Shown piece after piece: positions 53,480-62,512 of a stretch of DNA of 64,000 bases. Origin of the DNA: Flavihumibacter fluvii. Its GTDB lineage: Bacteria > Bacteroidota > Bacteroidia > Chitinophagales > Chitinophagaceae. The translations under genes and the position numbers were made by a program. The DNA is taken from NCBI RefSeq assembly GCF_018595675.2, contig NZ_CP092333.1, positions 1,884,001-1,948,000 of the forward strand, read 5' to 3'. The notes under the pieces are model-generated. The model made no database searches. It was not told the DNA's origin and saw nothing but the letters and a program-made list of their open reading frames with translations. Positions within the stretch are counted from its first letter, which is position 1, and each line of letters starts with the position of its first letter.

Positions 53480-55651
53480 ATGTCTAACCAGAAAAAAAAT
53501 CTATCCCGCCGAAATTTCCTGCAGTTAACAGGAATGACCGGGGCATCACTCACCATAGGTTTTTACCTGCCGGCACTGGCAAAAGCAGCTCCGGTTTTAC
53601 TCACGGGGGATGCTGCAATTGAACAGGGTATTTCCCTGACAGCATGGGTAACCATTGATAAAAATGGATTGGTCACCATCTTTAACCACCGGGCAGAAAT
53701 GGGCCAGGGAAGCTACCAGGCCATCCCGCAGATCGTTGCAGAGGAACTGGAAGTTGACCTGAATAAAATTAAAGTTGAATTGGCACCCGGCCATCCTTCC
53801 AAATATGGCAGCCAGATAACCGGCGGCAGTTCATCAGTGCGGGGTGGTTATAAAACGTTGCTGCATGCCGGGGCCATGGCACGTGAAATGATGTTACAGA
53901 CAGCAGCTGGCAGGTGGAAAGTTCCCGCCAATGAATGCTATGCCGAGAACGGTGAAATCATCCATAAGCCAACCAGCCGGAAATTCGGTTATGGATCATT
54001 GGTAGAAGAAGCATCGAAGTTACCCTTACCAAAGGTTACACTTAAGGAAAGGAAAAACTATAAGCTTATTGGAAAGCCCTTACCAAGATTGGATAATCCG
54101 GCTAAGATCAATGGCAGTGCGGTTTTTGGCATCGACAAAACAGTGCCGGGATTATTTTATGCAGTTGTTGAAAGGAGTCCGCGCTTCCATGGAAAAATAA
54201 AATCGGTGGATGACAAAGCGGCCCGTGCAGTGAAAGGCGTTAAGGATATTGTAAGGGTACAGATGCCGGTTTTTTCGTTTATGCGGGAAGGTGTTGCAGT
54301 GGTGGCAGATAATTTCTATACGGCCATGAAGGCGCGGAAATTATTGAAGATTGAATGGGATGACAGTGGAATTGAATTAGTGAGTACGGAACAATTATAT
54401 GAAAGAATGCGTGCAGACCTGGCGAAACCCGGACTGACCCAAAAAGCTGCAGGTGATATAGACCGCATCCTTGGCAAATCTGCGCAAAAGCTGGAAGCGG
54501 TTTATGAAACGCCCTATGAATCGCATAGTTCGATGGAGCCGCTGAATTGCACAGCGCATTATACCGCAGAAAAAATAGAAGTCTGGGGACCCATACAGGC
54601 TCCCGACTGGGTACAGGGTGACCTGGCTGATAAATTCAAAATGCCCGTTGATAAAGTGGTCGTGAATATGACCTTCCTGGGCGGCGGTTTTGGACGAAAG
54701 GCATTCCTTGATTATACCTATGAGGCGGTGGCCATTTCCAAATTGGTGAATGCCCCGGTTCAGGTGATCTGGACCCGGGAAGATGATATGACCCAGGGAC
54801 CATTCCGCCCTGGTGGTGTGTATGGCTGCAAAGGCAGCCTGGCCAATGGCATGGTGAATGGCTTTGAAGTTAAGATGGCCGCCCAGAATATGGATCACCA
54901 GAATGCGCCAGTGCCAGACAAATCAGAATATAACCGCAGTACTGTAGAAGGATTTCCCGAGCCCTATTTTGAATCACTGCCGCATTACCGTTTTTCGGAT
55001 GTCCCTACCGAATCACAGATCCCCGTGATGTGGTGGCGGTCGGTGTATTCTTCAACCAATGTGTTTGCGTTTGAAAGCTTCTGGGATGAGCTGGCGGTTG
55101 CTGCAGGCAAGGATCCCATTGAATTCCGGCGGATGCATATTTCCCGCGATAAGGAAAGGTACCATGCCCTGATGGATGAGATCGAAGCAAAATCAGGCTG
55201 GGCAAAAAAGGGCAAGAATGAAGGCTGGGGGTTTGCAATGTCCGAATGTTTTGGCAGTGTGGTAGCAGAAGTAGTGAAGGTATCCAAAAAGGAAAGTGGC
55301 GGGATTTCCATTGATAAAGTCATTGCAGTAATGGATTGCGGCTGGTATGTGAATCCCGATATCATCAGGGCACAGGTGGAAGGCAGCATCATAATGGCAT
55401 TAGGTGCGGCCACCATACATGAAACCCATTTCAAGGAAGGCAAAGCGGTGGAAACGAATTTCCACCAATACCAGATGCCGCGGATAAAGGATATTCCCCC
55501 TATCGAAGTGTATATAATGGAAAATGAGGAAAAGCCTGGTGGTGTTGGTGAACCAGGACTGCCGCCATTTTCACCGGCATTAACCAATGCGATCTATGAC
55601 CTTACTAAGACGCGCATCCGAAAACTGCCTTTCGACCTTAAAAAAGTCTGA
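53480..55651 (+). CDS. molybdopterin-binding subunit, isoquinoline 1-oxidoreductase beta (IorB)-like
   Basis: 723 residues from ATG 53480, preceded by GAGGAAC, a good Shine-Dalgarno-like site. A Tat signal (SRRNFLQLTG) is followed by xanthine-dehydrogenase-family Mo domains: GQGSYQAIPQIVAEEL, GGSSSVRGGYKTLL, FLGGGFGRKAFLDYTYEAVAIS (about residue 400) and GGVGEPGLPPFSPAL (about 690, the catalytic Glu loop). This is the group with two fused Mo repeats (IorB/aldehyde oxidase). The partner [2Fe-2S] subunit (IorA) is not adjacent. A convergent gene encodes a small cytochrome c that could be the electron acceptor. Substrate unknown. Confidence 0.9.
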   Translation: MSNQKKNLSRRNFLQLTGMTGASLTIGFYLPALAKAAPVLLTGDAAIEQGISLTAWVTIDKNGLVTIFNHRAEMGQGSYQAIPQIVAEELEVDLNKIKVELAPGHPSKYGSQITGGSSSVRGGYKTLLHAGAMAREMMLQTAAGRWKVPANECYAENGEIIHKPTSRKFGYGSLVEEASKLPLPKVTLKERKNYKLIGKPLPRLDNPAKINGSAVFGIDKTVPGLFYAVVERSPRFHGKIKSVDDKAARAVKGVKDIVRVQMPVFSFMREGVAVVADNFYTAMKARKLLKIEWDDSGIELVSTEQLYERMRADLAKPGLTQKAAGDIDRILGKSAQKLEAVYETPYESHSSMEPLNCTAHYTAEKIEVWGPIQAPDWVQGDLADKFKMPVDKVVVNMTFLGGGFGRKAFLDYTYEAVAISKLVNAPVQVIWTREDDMTQGPFRPGGVYGCKGSLANGMVNGFEVKMAAQNMDHQNAPVPDKSEYNRSTVEGFPEPYFESLPHYRFSDVPTESQIPVMWWRSVYSSTNVFAFESFWDELAVAAGKDPIEFRRMHISRDKERYHALMDEIEAKSGWAKKGKNEGWGFAMSECFGSVVAEVVKVSKKESGGISIDKVIAVMDCGWYVNPDIIRAQVEGSIIMALGAATIHETHFKEGKAVETNFHQYQMPRIKDIPPIEVYIMENEEKPGGVGEPGLPPFSPALTNAIYDLTKTRIRKLPFDLKKV

Positions 55652-55657
55652 GGCTGA

Positions 55658-56062
55658 TTATTTGCGGGCCGCTTTCACGAGTGCCGGAGTAATGAGGGTT
55701 TTATAAGAATTGCCCCAGCTGTTGCTGATATAATTTACTACGTCAGCAATTTGTTCGTCGGTTAGGTATTCCTGCGCGGGCATATACATTTCATAAGATT
55801 TACCATTAACAGTGATGGCTTCATCCTGTCCTTTCAGCGTTATGGCGATGGCTTTTTTCGGATCTTTCATGAGGTAGTCCGACTTGGCCAGTGGTGGATA
55901 GGAATCTTCAACACCTTCGCCTTTTTCCATATGGCAACTCTGGCAATTATTGGCATACACTTCCTGCCCCCTTTTAATACTGGCTGCTTTTGGATCCTGG
56001 GAAAATGAACTCGCCATAATAGCGATGGCTGTGCAGGCGCCGAATAGTATGGTATACTTCAT
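55658..56062 (-). CDS. small secreted cytochrome c
   Basis: 134 residues with a signal peptide (LFGACTAIAIMASSFSQ). Class I cytochrome: GQEVYANNCQSCHMEKGEGV carries the CxxCH heme site, PPLAKSDYLMKDPKKAI the turn and MYMPAQEYLTDEQIADVVNYISNSW the methionine ligand (MxPAQ) and C-terminal helix. Periplasmic electron carrier. It begins 12 bp after rimO on the same strand and ends 6 bp from the convergent IorB-like gene, a pairing that suggests electron transfer between the two products. Confidence 0.92.
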   Translation of the reverse strand: MKYTILFGACTAIAIMASSFSQDPKAASIKRGQEVYANNCQSCHMEKGEGVEDSYPPLAKSDYLMKDPKKAIAITLKGQDEAITVNGKSYEMYMPAQEYLTDEQIADVVNYISNSWGNSYKTLITPALVKAARK

Positions 56063-56074
56063 AATCAGGTAAAT

Positions 56075-57388
56075 TTATTGATCAATTACATCACCTTCAA
56101 GGTCGTAATCAAAAGCTTTGGTGATTTTAACCTGCACGAATTCACCGATCGGCAGTTTTTTACTGGTATTGATCACCACTTCATTGTCTACTTCCACGCT
56201 GTCGAATTCGGTACGGCCAAGGTAACGACCGGCTTCTTTTTTGTCAATTAAAACTTTGAAAACCTGTCCGATTTTCTCCTGGTTTTTTTCCAGGCTGATC
56301 TCCTGCTGAACCTCCATGATCTCCTGGGCGCGGGCTTCTTTTACTTCGGCGGGCACATCATCTTCCAGGTCATGGGCCGTTGTGTTCTCTTCGTGTGAAT
56401 AGGTGAAAATGCCAACCCGGTCGAATCGCATCCTGCGTAAAAAATCCTTGAGTTCTTCCACATCTTCGCGGGTTTCACCCGGGAAACCGGCGATCAGGGT
56501 GGTCCTTAAACAGATACCCGGGATCTTTTCCCTGATGTCTGCAATCAGATCTTCCATTTCTTCGCGGGTGATCTGCCTTTTCATGGCCTTCAGCATATTG
56601 TTGGAAGCGTGCTGCAAGGGCATATCTAAATAGTTGCAGATATTTTTGCGGTCGCGCATGGCATCCAAAACCTCTATCGGGAACTTTGACGGATAGGCGT
56701 AATGCAGGCGTATCCATTCAAGGCCTTCCACATCAGAAAGGCGGTACAGCAATTCGCCCAGCTGCCGTTTTTTATACAGGTCAAGTCCGTAATACGTCAA
56801 CTCCTGTGCAATCAGCATGATTTCCTTCACCCCTTTTTTGACGAGCGACTCCGCTTCCTTTACCAATTCTTCGATGGGTCGGCTAACATGGCCGCCACGC
56901 ATTAAAGGAATAGCACAAAAAGAACAGGTGCGGTTACAGCCCTCCGATATCTTCAGGTAAGCATAATGTTTTGGCGTTGCCAGCAGCCGTTCGCCCAGTA
57001 ATTCTGCTTTATAGTCGGCTTCAAGTTCTTTTAAAATAAGCGGAAGTTCCATAGTGCCGAACCAGGCATCCACTTCCGGAATTTCCTTCTCAAGGTCGTC
57101 CCGGTAACGATGGCTCAGGCAACCAGTTACAAACACTTTATCCAGTTTGCCTTTCTTCTTAAGGGCAACCTGGTCGAGGATCGTGTTAATCGATTCCTCT
57201 TTGGCCTTATCAATAAACCCGCAGGTGTTCACTACAACGATATTATGGTCGAGCTTGCCATTTTCATGCACCACCTCGATTTCGTTGGCCAAAAGCTGTC
57301 CGCTTAAGACTTCACTATCCACCATGTTCTTGCTGCACCCCAGCGTAATAATATTCACTTTGTCTTTCTTCAGCGTTCTTGCTTTCAT
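56075..57388 (-). CDS. rimO: ribosomal protein S12 methylthiotransferase RimO
   Basis: 437 residues. The UPF0004 N-terminal domain has IITLGCSKNMVDSEVLSG and VVVNTCGFIDKAKEES (cluster cysteines). The radical SAM motif is SEGCNRTCSFCAIPLMRG (CxxxCxxC). IRLHYAYPSKFP and the C-terminal TRAM domain (VLIDKKEAGRYLGRTEFDSVEVDNEV) are diagnostic of RimO rather than MiaB. It methylthiolates an aspartate of S12. Its -7 box overlaps the ftsY stop codon. Confidence 0.96.
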   Translation of the reverse strand: MKARTLKKDKVNIITLGCSKNMVDSEVLSGQLLANEIEVVHENGKLDHNIVVVNTCGFIDKAKEESINTILDQVALKKKGKLDKVFVTGCLSHRYRDDLEKEIPEVDAWFGTMELPLILKELEADYKAELLGERLLATPKHYAYLKISEGCNRTCSFCAIPLMRGGHVSRPIEELVKEAESLVKKGVKEIMLIAQELTYYGLDLYKKRQLGELLYRLSDVEGLEWIRLHYAYPSKFPIEVLDAMRDRKNICNYLDMPLQHASNNMLKAMKRQITREEMEDLIADIREKIPGICLRTTLIAGFPGETREDVEELKDFLRRMRFDRVGIFTYSHEENTTAHDLEDDVPAEVKEARAQEIMEVQQEISLEKNQEKIGQVFKVLIDKKEAGRYLGRTEFDSVEVDNEVVINTSKKLPIGEFVQVKITKAFDYDLEGDVIDQ

Positions 57389-57407
57389 GCCTATTCTAAA
57401 TAAGTCG

Positions 57408-57415
57408 CAAAGTTA
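57408..57415 (-). promoter_or_regulatory. TAACTTTG -7 box overlapping the ftsY stop, before rimO
   Basis: Exact TAnnTTTG match on the minus strand; the TAA is the ftsY stop codon. It lies 19 bp before the rimO ATG. Confidence 0.5.
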
Positions 57416-58378
57416 ACCTTTTTCAAGGTTGAAGAGGGAGTCGACGAATTCGTGTTTGTCGAAGACAAGGAGGTCTTCCATTTTTTCGCCCATGCCGATG
57501 AATTTTACGGGAATCCTGAACTGGCTGGCGATGGCCAGCACAACACCGCCTTTAGCAGTGCCATCCAGCTTCGTGATGGCGAGGGCGGTAACTTCTGTTG
57601 TAGCGGTAAAATGGCGGGCCTGTTCAAGGGCATTCTGGCCGGTACTGCCATCCAGAACGAGCAGGACCTCATGCGGTGCATTGGGGATTACTTTTTGCAT
57701 CACGCGCCGGATCTTACCCAGTTCATCCATCAGGTGTGCTTTATTGTGCAATCGCCCCGCTGTATCAATAATAATCACATCGGAACCACGGGCAACACCA
57801 CTTTGCACGGTATCGAAAGCAACAGCAGCAGGGTCAGAGCCCATATCCTGCTTTACGATGGGCACCCCGACACGATCGCTCCAGATCGTCAGCTGGTCAA
57901 CTGCTGCAGCCCGGAAGGTATCGGCGGCCCCTAATAACACCTCTTTCCCGGCCTTCTTAAAATTATACGCCAGCTTGCCGATGGTGGTTGTTTTTCCAAC
58001 ACCATTAACGCCCACCACCATAATTACATACGGCTTTGCGGGCAGGTCAGAGCCAAAGGAATAGGTATTAGTTTCAGGTGCATCCACTAAGACGCCCCGG
58101 ATCTCTTCCTGCAGGATGCGGTTGAGGTCGCTGGTGTTTATATATTTATCGCGGGAAACCCTTTTTTCAATCCGGTCGATGATCTGTACGGTGGTATCAA
58201 TGCCCACATCGGCGCCCACCAGTGCCTCTTCGAGGTTATCCAACACTTCTTCATCGACGGTACTTTTACCGGCGACTGCTTTAGTGATCTTACTGAAAAA
58301 GCTTTCCTTGGTTTTTTGCAATCCCTGGTCCAGGGTTTCCTTTTCTTTTTTCCCGAATAGTTTATCAAAAAATCCCAT
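57413..58378 (-). CDS. ftsY: signal recognition particle receptor FtsY
   Basis: 321 residues. A short charged N-terminus (MGFFDKLFGKKEKET) rather than the long acidic A domain, an NG domain with GVNGVGKTTTIGKLAYNFKKAG (G1), GAADTFRAAAVDQL (G2), IIDTAGRLHNKAHLMDEL (G3), TKLDGTAKGG (G4) and FIGMGEKMEDL. It docks SRP-ribosome complexes at the inner membrane. It lies 140 bp after DUF4295, behind a terminator, and is followed by rimO, the order usual in this phylum. Confidence 0.96.
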   Translation of the reverse strand: MGFFDKLFGKKEKETLDQGLQKTKESFFSKITKAVAGKSTVDEEVLDNLEEALVGADVGIDTTVQIIDRIEKRVSRDKYINTSDLNRILQEEIRGVLVDAPETNTYSFGSDLPAKPYVIMVVGVNGVGKTTTIGKLAYNFKKAGKEVLLGAADTFRAAAVDQLTIWSDRVGVPIVKQDMGSDPAAVAFDTVQSGVARGSDVIIIDTAGRLHNKAHLMDELGKIRRVMQKVIPNAPHEVLLVLDGSTGQNALEQARHFTATTEVTALAITKLDGTAKGGVVLAIASQFRIPVKFIGMGEKMEDLLVFDKHEFVDSLFNLEKG

Positions 58379-58463
58379 GAACGAAGCTTATGAAGTTGAA
58401 AAAAATACCCGCCAATTAACGGCCGGTCGAAATTAAACGATTGCCCCCAGATATCCGGAAAAC

Positions 58464-58496
58464 AAAAAAGCTGTTCCGGTTTAACACAGAACAGCT
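58464..58496 (-). terminator. rho-independent terminator of the rpmB-rpmG-DUF4295 operon
   Basis: Perfect 8-bp stem AGCTGTTC / GAACAGCT with a 12-nt loop; on the minus strand it is followed by TTTTTTG. It sits 22 bp after the DUF4295 stop and separates the ribosomal unit from ftsY. Confidence 0.85.
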
Positions 58497-58518
58497 CGCC
58501 AGAGTATTATACACTGAA

Positions 58519-58692
58519 TTATTTTTGCGCGATGAAATCCTTGATCTTGTCTTTGTGCACGATCGCCTCTTTAAAGGTATATGCACCAGACTTTGGACTG
58601 CGTACAGCCTTGATCACTTTGGTCCAGTTTTTCGCCTCGGCGGCTGCCCTGGCATCCTTGGTCTTGATCGCGGTTTTTGCTGCTTTTGCCAT
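58519..58692 (-). CDS. DUF4295 family small protein (ribosome-associated context)
   Basis: A 57-residue frame (MAKAAKTAIKTKDARAAAEA at the start, GAYTFKEAIVHKDKIKDFIAQK at the end), basic and rich in Lys/Ala. The length and ending match DUF4295, a family found in Bacteroidota directly after rpmG. It is thought to be a ribosome-associated small protein because of this constant context, though its role is not established. It starts 41 bp after rpmG and ends just before a strong terminator. Confidence 0.9.
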   Translation of the reverse strand: MAKAAKTAIKTKDARAAAEAKNWTKVIKAVRSPKSGAYTFKEAIVHKDKIKDFIAQK

Positions 58693-58733
58693 TGTATACT
58701 AAATTAGTTGTTGAGTAAATCGGGTTACTGCGC

Positions 58734-58916
58734 TTATTTAATCTCCTTATGAACAGTTACTTTCTTCAGGATGGGGTTGAACTTTTTCAGCTCCAGGCGC
58801 TCCGGAGTATTCTTTTTGTTCTTGTTCGTGATATAACGGCTTGTACCCGGCTTACCGCTGGTCTTGTGCTCGGTACATTCCAAAATCACCTGAACTCTGT
58901 TTCCTTTCTTTGCCAT
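58734..58916 (-). CDS. rpmG: 50S ribosomal protein L33
   Basis: 60 residues: [18 protein letters not shown], then [25 protein letters not shown]. This is the L33 signature; the zinc-ribbon cysteines are absent except for one, i.e. a C-minus-type L33. Lies between rpmB and the DUF4295 gene, 46 bp after rpmB. Confidence 0.96.
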   Translation of the reverse strand: MAKKGNRVQVILECTEHKTSGKPGTSRYITNKNKKNTPERLELKKFNPILKKVTVHKEIK

Positions 58917-58962
58917 TGTTAATCAGTTTTATAGATTCAGCTGTTTCCAGCCAAACAGTAAT

Positions 58963-59199
58963 TTAGATTTTAGCTCCTTTCGCTCTGAGGTCTTTAACCA
59001 CTGAAAGCAAACCATTTTTATTAATGGTACGCAATCCTTCGGCAGACAGTTTCAAAGTGATCCACTTATCTTCTTCTGCAATATAAAATCGCTTCGTCAG
59101 CAAGTTCGGCAGGAACCTGCGTTTTGTCTTAATGTTCGAGTGAGAAACTTTGTGACCGGTGATCGGCGTCTTACCCGTAACCTGACATACTCTAGCCAT
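58963..59199 (-). CDS. rpmB: 50S ribosomal protein L28
   Basis: 78 residues from ATG 59199 (an earlier in-frame start at 59208 adds MTV, which is not in the family). [38 protein letters not shown] and a Lys-rich C-terminus identify L28. It heads the rpmB-rpmG-DUF4295 operon. GACCTTTG at 59221-59228, one base off the -7 consensus, lies 21 bp upstream and is the likely promoter. Confidence 0.96.
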   Translation of the reverse strand: MARVCQVTGKTPITGHKVSHSNIKTKRRFLPNLLTKRFYIAEEDKWITLKLSAEGLRTINKNGLLSVVKDLRAKGAKI

Positions 59200-59486
59200 G
59201 ACTGTCAAAATTTAGGACGGCAAAGGTCGGAAAAATCAGCAATACAGCAAAACTATTTCCAACTTTTTTAGTCTTTTTAAAAAATATATACCCCAAGGCG
59301 ATTTACGCCGGCCGCGAAGTTACTTCCTTTCGGGCTAAAAACGGCAATTGAATTACCCGGAACGCAAAAAAGGACTCCCGGTGCAAACTTTGCGCAAAAC
59401 AAATACAGTTCTGCCTGCCAATGGCAACAAAACCTTAATTTCATTCTGCCGGCAGCCACCCCATCTTTGGGCTTAAATGGCTGATT

Positions 59487-61616
59487 ATGATTGATATGGA
59501 TGGAAAAAGAAAAACAATTGCCAGGGATATCAGTTGGTTGTCATTCAATGCCAGGGTGCTGCAGGAAGCAGCGGACCCCACAGTCCCTTTAAAAGAAAGG
59601 ATCAAATTCCTGGGTATCTTTTCCAATAACCTCGATGAATTTTTCCGGGTACGGGTCGCGACCCTGAAAAGGATGATCGAACTGGGGGGAAAAAAAGTAA
59701 AGGTCAATATGCACCTGGAACTGTCGCCGGAAAAGATCCTGGAAGAAATCATGATCATGGTGCTGCGGCAGCAGAATGAATTCAACCAGGCCTGGGAGAA
59801 TATCCGGCTCGAACTGGAAAAGGAAAAGATCATACTGATCAATGAAAAGCAACTTAACAAGGAGCAGAAAGCCTTTGTAAAACAATATTTCGAAGAGGAA
59901 GTAAGGGTGAATACCATCCCCCTGATGATCGAGCAGATCCCGCAACTCCCCTACCTGCGTGATAAATCCATCTACCTGGGTGTAGTAATGAGCCGCAGGT
60001 CGGCCGCCTTCGAACAAAAATATGCCCTCATTGAAGTGCCGTCCAAAGCCCTTGGCCGTTTTGTACTTTTACCTGCGCCAGCCGGTGAAAGCCATATCAT
60101 CTTACTGGAAGATGTGATCCGTTTCAACCTGCCGGCCATCTTCTCCTATTTCGGCTATGAAAAATTTGATGCCTGGATCTTTAAGGTCACCAAAGACGCA
60201 GAGATCGATATTGATAATGATATTTCCACCACCCTGATCCAGAAAATTGAGAAAGGGGTCAAGAACCGCCGCAAAGGAAAACCGGTAAGATTTGTCTATG
60301 ATAAGGAAATGGATGCCGGCCTGCTCGAATTCCTGATGCGCCGCATGAGCCTTACCCGCAAAGACAACCTGATACCCGGTGGCCGAATCCATAACTTCAG
60401 GCACTTCATGGATTTCCCCGATATATTTTCCAAAAAATCTCAACGTAAAAAACCATTCCAGCATCCTTTGCTGGCAGGCACATCGAGGGTAACCGATATC
60501 ATCCTGGAGCATGATGTGATGCTCAACTTTCCCTATCATTCCTTTAACCCGGTTATTGAACTCCTGCGTGAATCCGCCATCGACCCCGATGTGGTCTCCA
60601 TAAAGATCACCGCGTACCGGCTGGCCAGCAATTCCAAAGTCATCAACGCACTCATCAATGCTGTACGCAATGGAAAACAAGTGACCGTGATGATGGAACT
60701 CAGGGCCCGGTTTGAAGAAGAAGCCAACCTGGAATGGAAAGAAAAACTGGAAGAAGAAGGCGTTAAAGTACTGATCGGCATTCCAAATGTTAAGGTGCAT
60801 GGCAAACTCTGCATCATCAGGAAACGCATCCAGAACCGGACCATCCAATATGGATTTGTGAGTACGGGCAACCTGAATGAAAGCACGGCAAAATTATACA
60901 GCGACCATTGCCTGCTGACGGCGCATCGCGGCATTATGGCCGATATCAACCGCGTCTTCCTGTACATTGAACGATACAAGACCCGGCCCGACCTGCTGAA
61001 GACCTGCAAATCACTGATCCCCTGCCCCGGCAACCTCCGCCGTGAAATCATCAAACTGATCAACCAGGAAATCAGGGCGGCAAAAAAGAAAAAGAAATCG
61101 GGTATCCTGCTGAAAATGAATTCGCTTTCTGATGAAGAGCTTATTGAAAAATTAAATGAAGCTGCCCGTGCCGGTGTACCAGTGCGACTCATTGTGCGGG
61201 GCATATTTTGTATGCAGACAGAAAACAAAAAATTCAAGCAGCCGGTAAAAGCGATCAGTATAATAGATGAGTACCTGGAACATGCCCGGGTCTTCATTTT
61301 TCACAACGGGGGTAAAGAAAAAGTTTATATATCTTCGGCGGACTGGATGTTACGCAACCTGGATCACCGCGTTGAAGTTACCTGCCCGGTGTATGATGAA
61401 AAAATCCAGAAGGTGTTGAAGAACATGCTTAAAATCCAATTGTCAGATAATGTGAAGGCCCGTGTGCTGAACAATTCCCTGACCAATGAGTATGTAAAAA
61501 CTGATGGTAAAAAAGTACGAGCCCAGGTAGAGCAGTATATTTACCTACAGTCCAAAAAAAGCAAACCAAATCCTGAAGAGGAGATCCCTCTCCCTAAAAC
61601 AGCCACCAGCAATTGA
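59487..61616 (+). CDS. ppk1: polyphosphate kinase 1
   Basis: 709 residues; ATG 59487 and ATG 59496 are both possible. The N domain (ISWLSFNARVLQEA, LGIFSNNLDEFFRVRVATLKRM) is followed by the head domain and two phospholipase-D-like catalytic domains: IPNVKVHGKLCIIRKR contains the autophosphorylated histidine (about residue 437) and SSADWMLRNLDHRVEV the second catalytic histidine (about 627). It reversibly makes polyphosphate from ATP. It overlaps ppx by 4 bp (TTGA), so synthesis and hydrolysis enzymes are translated together. Confidence 0.96.
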   Translation: MIDMDGKRKTIARDISWLSFNARVLQEAADPTVPLKERIKFLGIFSNNLDEFFRVRVATLKRMIELGGKKVKVNMHLELSPEKILEEIMIMVLRQQNEFNQAWENIRLELEKEKIILINEKQLNKEQKAFVKQYFEEEVRVNTIPLMIEQIPQLPYLRDKSIYLGVVMSRRSAAFEQKYALIEVPSKALGRFVLLPAPAGESHIILLEDVIRFNLPAIFSYFGYEKFDAWIFKVTKDAEIDIDNDISTTLIQKIEKGVKNRRKGKPVRFVYDKEMDAGLLEFLMRRMSLTRKDNLIPGGRIHNFRHFMDFPDIFSKKSQRKKPFQHPLLAGTSRVTDIILEHDVMLNFPYHSFNPVIELLRESAIDPDVVSIKITAYRLASNSKVINALINAVRNGKQVTVMMELRARFEEEANLEWKEKLEEEGVKVLIGIPNVKVHGKLCIIRKRIQNRTIQYGFVSTGNLNESTAKLYSDHCLLTAHRGIMADINRVFLYIERYKTRPDLLKTCKSLIPCPGNLRREIIKLINQEIRAAKKKKKSGILLKMNSLSDEELIEKLNEAARAGVPVRLIVRGIFCMQTENKKFKQPVKAISIIDEYLEHARVFIFHNGGKEKVYISSADWMLRNLDHRVEVTCPVYDEKIQKVLKNMLKIQLSDNVKARVLNNSLTNEYVKTDGKKVRAQVEQYIYLQSKKSKPNPEEEIPLPKTATSN

Positions 61617-62512
61617 AATTAGCCGCCATAGATATAGGAAGTAACGCAGCAAGGCTGCTGATCACCGAAGTAGTAACCGATGAAAAAGGGAAAAGCCAGT
61701 TCAATAAACTCAACCTGATCAGGGTTCCGCTGAGATTAGGATTTGATGTATTTGACACACAGGTGATCTCCCCGGAAAAGGAACAGCATATCATCAAAAC
61801 CATCAAGGCTTACAGGGCATTGATCGATGTGTATGAAGTGGAACATTATATCGCCTGTGCAACTTCTGCCATGCGTGATGCTAAAAATGCCACTGCCATT
61901 ATTTCGCACATCAAACATGAAACCGGCATCGATATCAAAGTGATCAGCGGTGATGAAGAAGCTTCTTTCATTTACGAAAACCATATCGCCGAAAATCTTG
62001 ATACAGACCATTCCTATTTATATATTGATGTAGGTGGCGGAAGTACCGAGCTCACCTTCTTTAACGACAACCAACTGGTATTTAAAGAATCCTTTAATAT
62101 CGGCACCATCCGACTGCTGAAGAACCAGGTGGAAGAAGTTAAGTGGGACCAGATGAAGGATTTTATCCGTGTAAAAACCAAGGGCTTCAAGGAAATCATC
62201 TGCATTGGTTCCGGCGGCAATATCAATAAGGTATTCTCGATGTCGAAGAAAAAAGACGGTAAGCCGTTGTCGCTTGAACTACTGAAAGATTACTATAAAG
62301 AATTAAGCAGTTTTTCCGTTCCGGAACGCATGCGGTTATATAACCTGCGCGAAGACCGTGCAGATGTGATCGTACCAGCGCTCAGCATTTATATTAACGT
62401 GATGCGCTGGTCAGATGCCCGCGAGATCTTCGTCCCGAAAATCGGATTGGCCGATGGCTTGATCCATATATTGTGGAATACCATAAATAACCCCGCACAT
62501 GTCAGCAGCTGA
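61613..62512 (+). CDS. ppx: exopolyphosphatase / Ppx-GppA phosphatase family
   Basis: 299 residues, ASKHA fold. AAIDIGSNAARLLI and YIDVGGGSTELTFF are the two phosphate-binding loops, with ACATSAMRDAKNA between and a VIVPALSIYINVMRW segment near the end. It is the short form without the C-terminal HD domain of E. coli Ppx (513 residues). It hydrolyses polyphosphate or pppGpp. Start is TTG inside the ppk1 stop (TTGA). The end overlaps panB by 14 bp. Confidence 0.92.
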   Translation: MKLAAIDIGSNAARLLITEVVTDEKGKSQFNKLNLIRVPLRLGFDVFDTQVISPEKEQHIIKTIKAYRALIDVYEVEHYIACATSAMRDAKNATAIISHIKHETGIDIKVISGDEEASFIYENHIAENLDTDHSYLYIDVGGGSTELTFFNDNQLVFKESFNIGTIRLLKNQVEEVKWDQMKDFIRVKTKGFKEIICIGSGGNINKVFSMSKKKDGKPLSLELLKDYYKELSSFSVPERMRLYNLREDRADVIVPALSIYINVMRWSDAREIFVPKIGLADGLIHILWNTINNPAHVSS

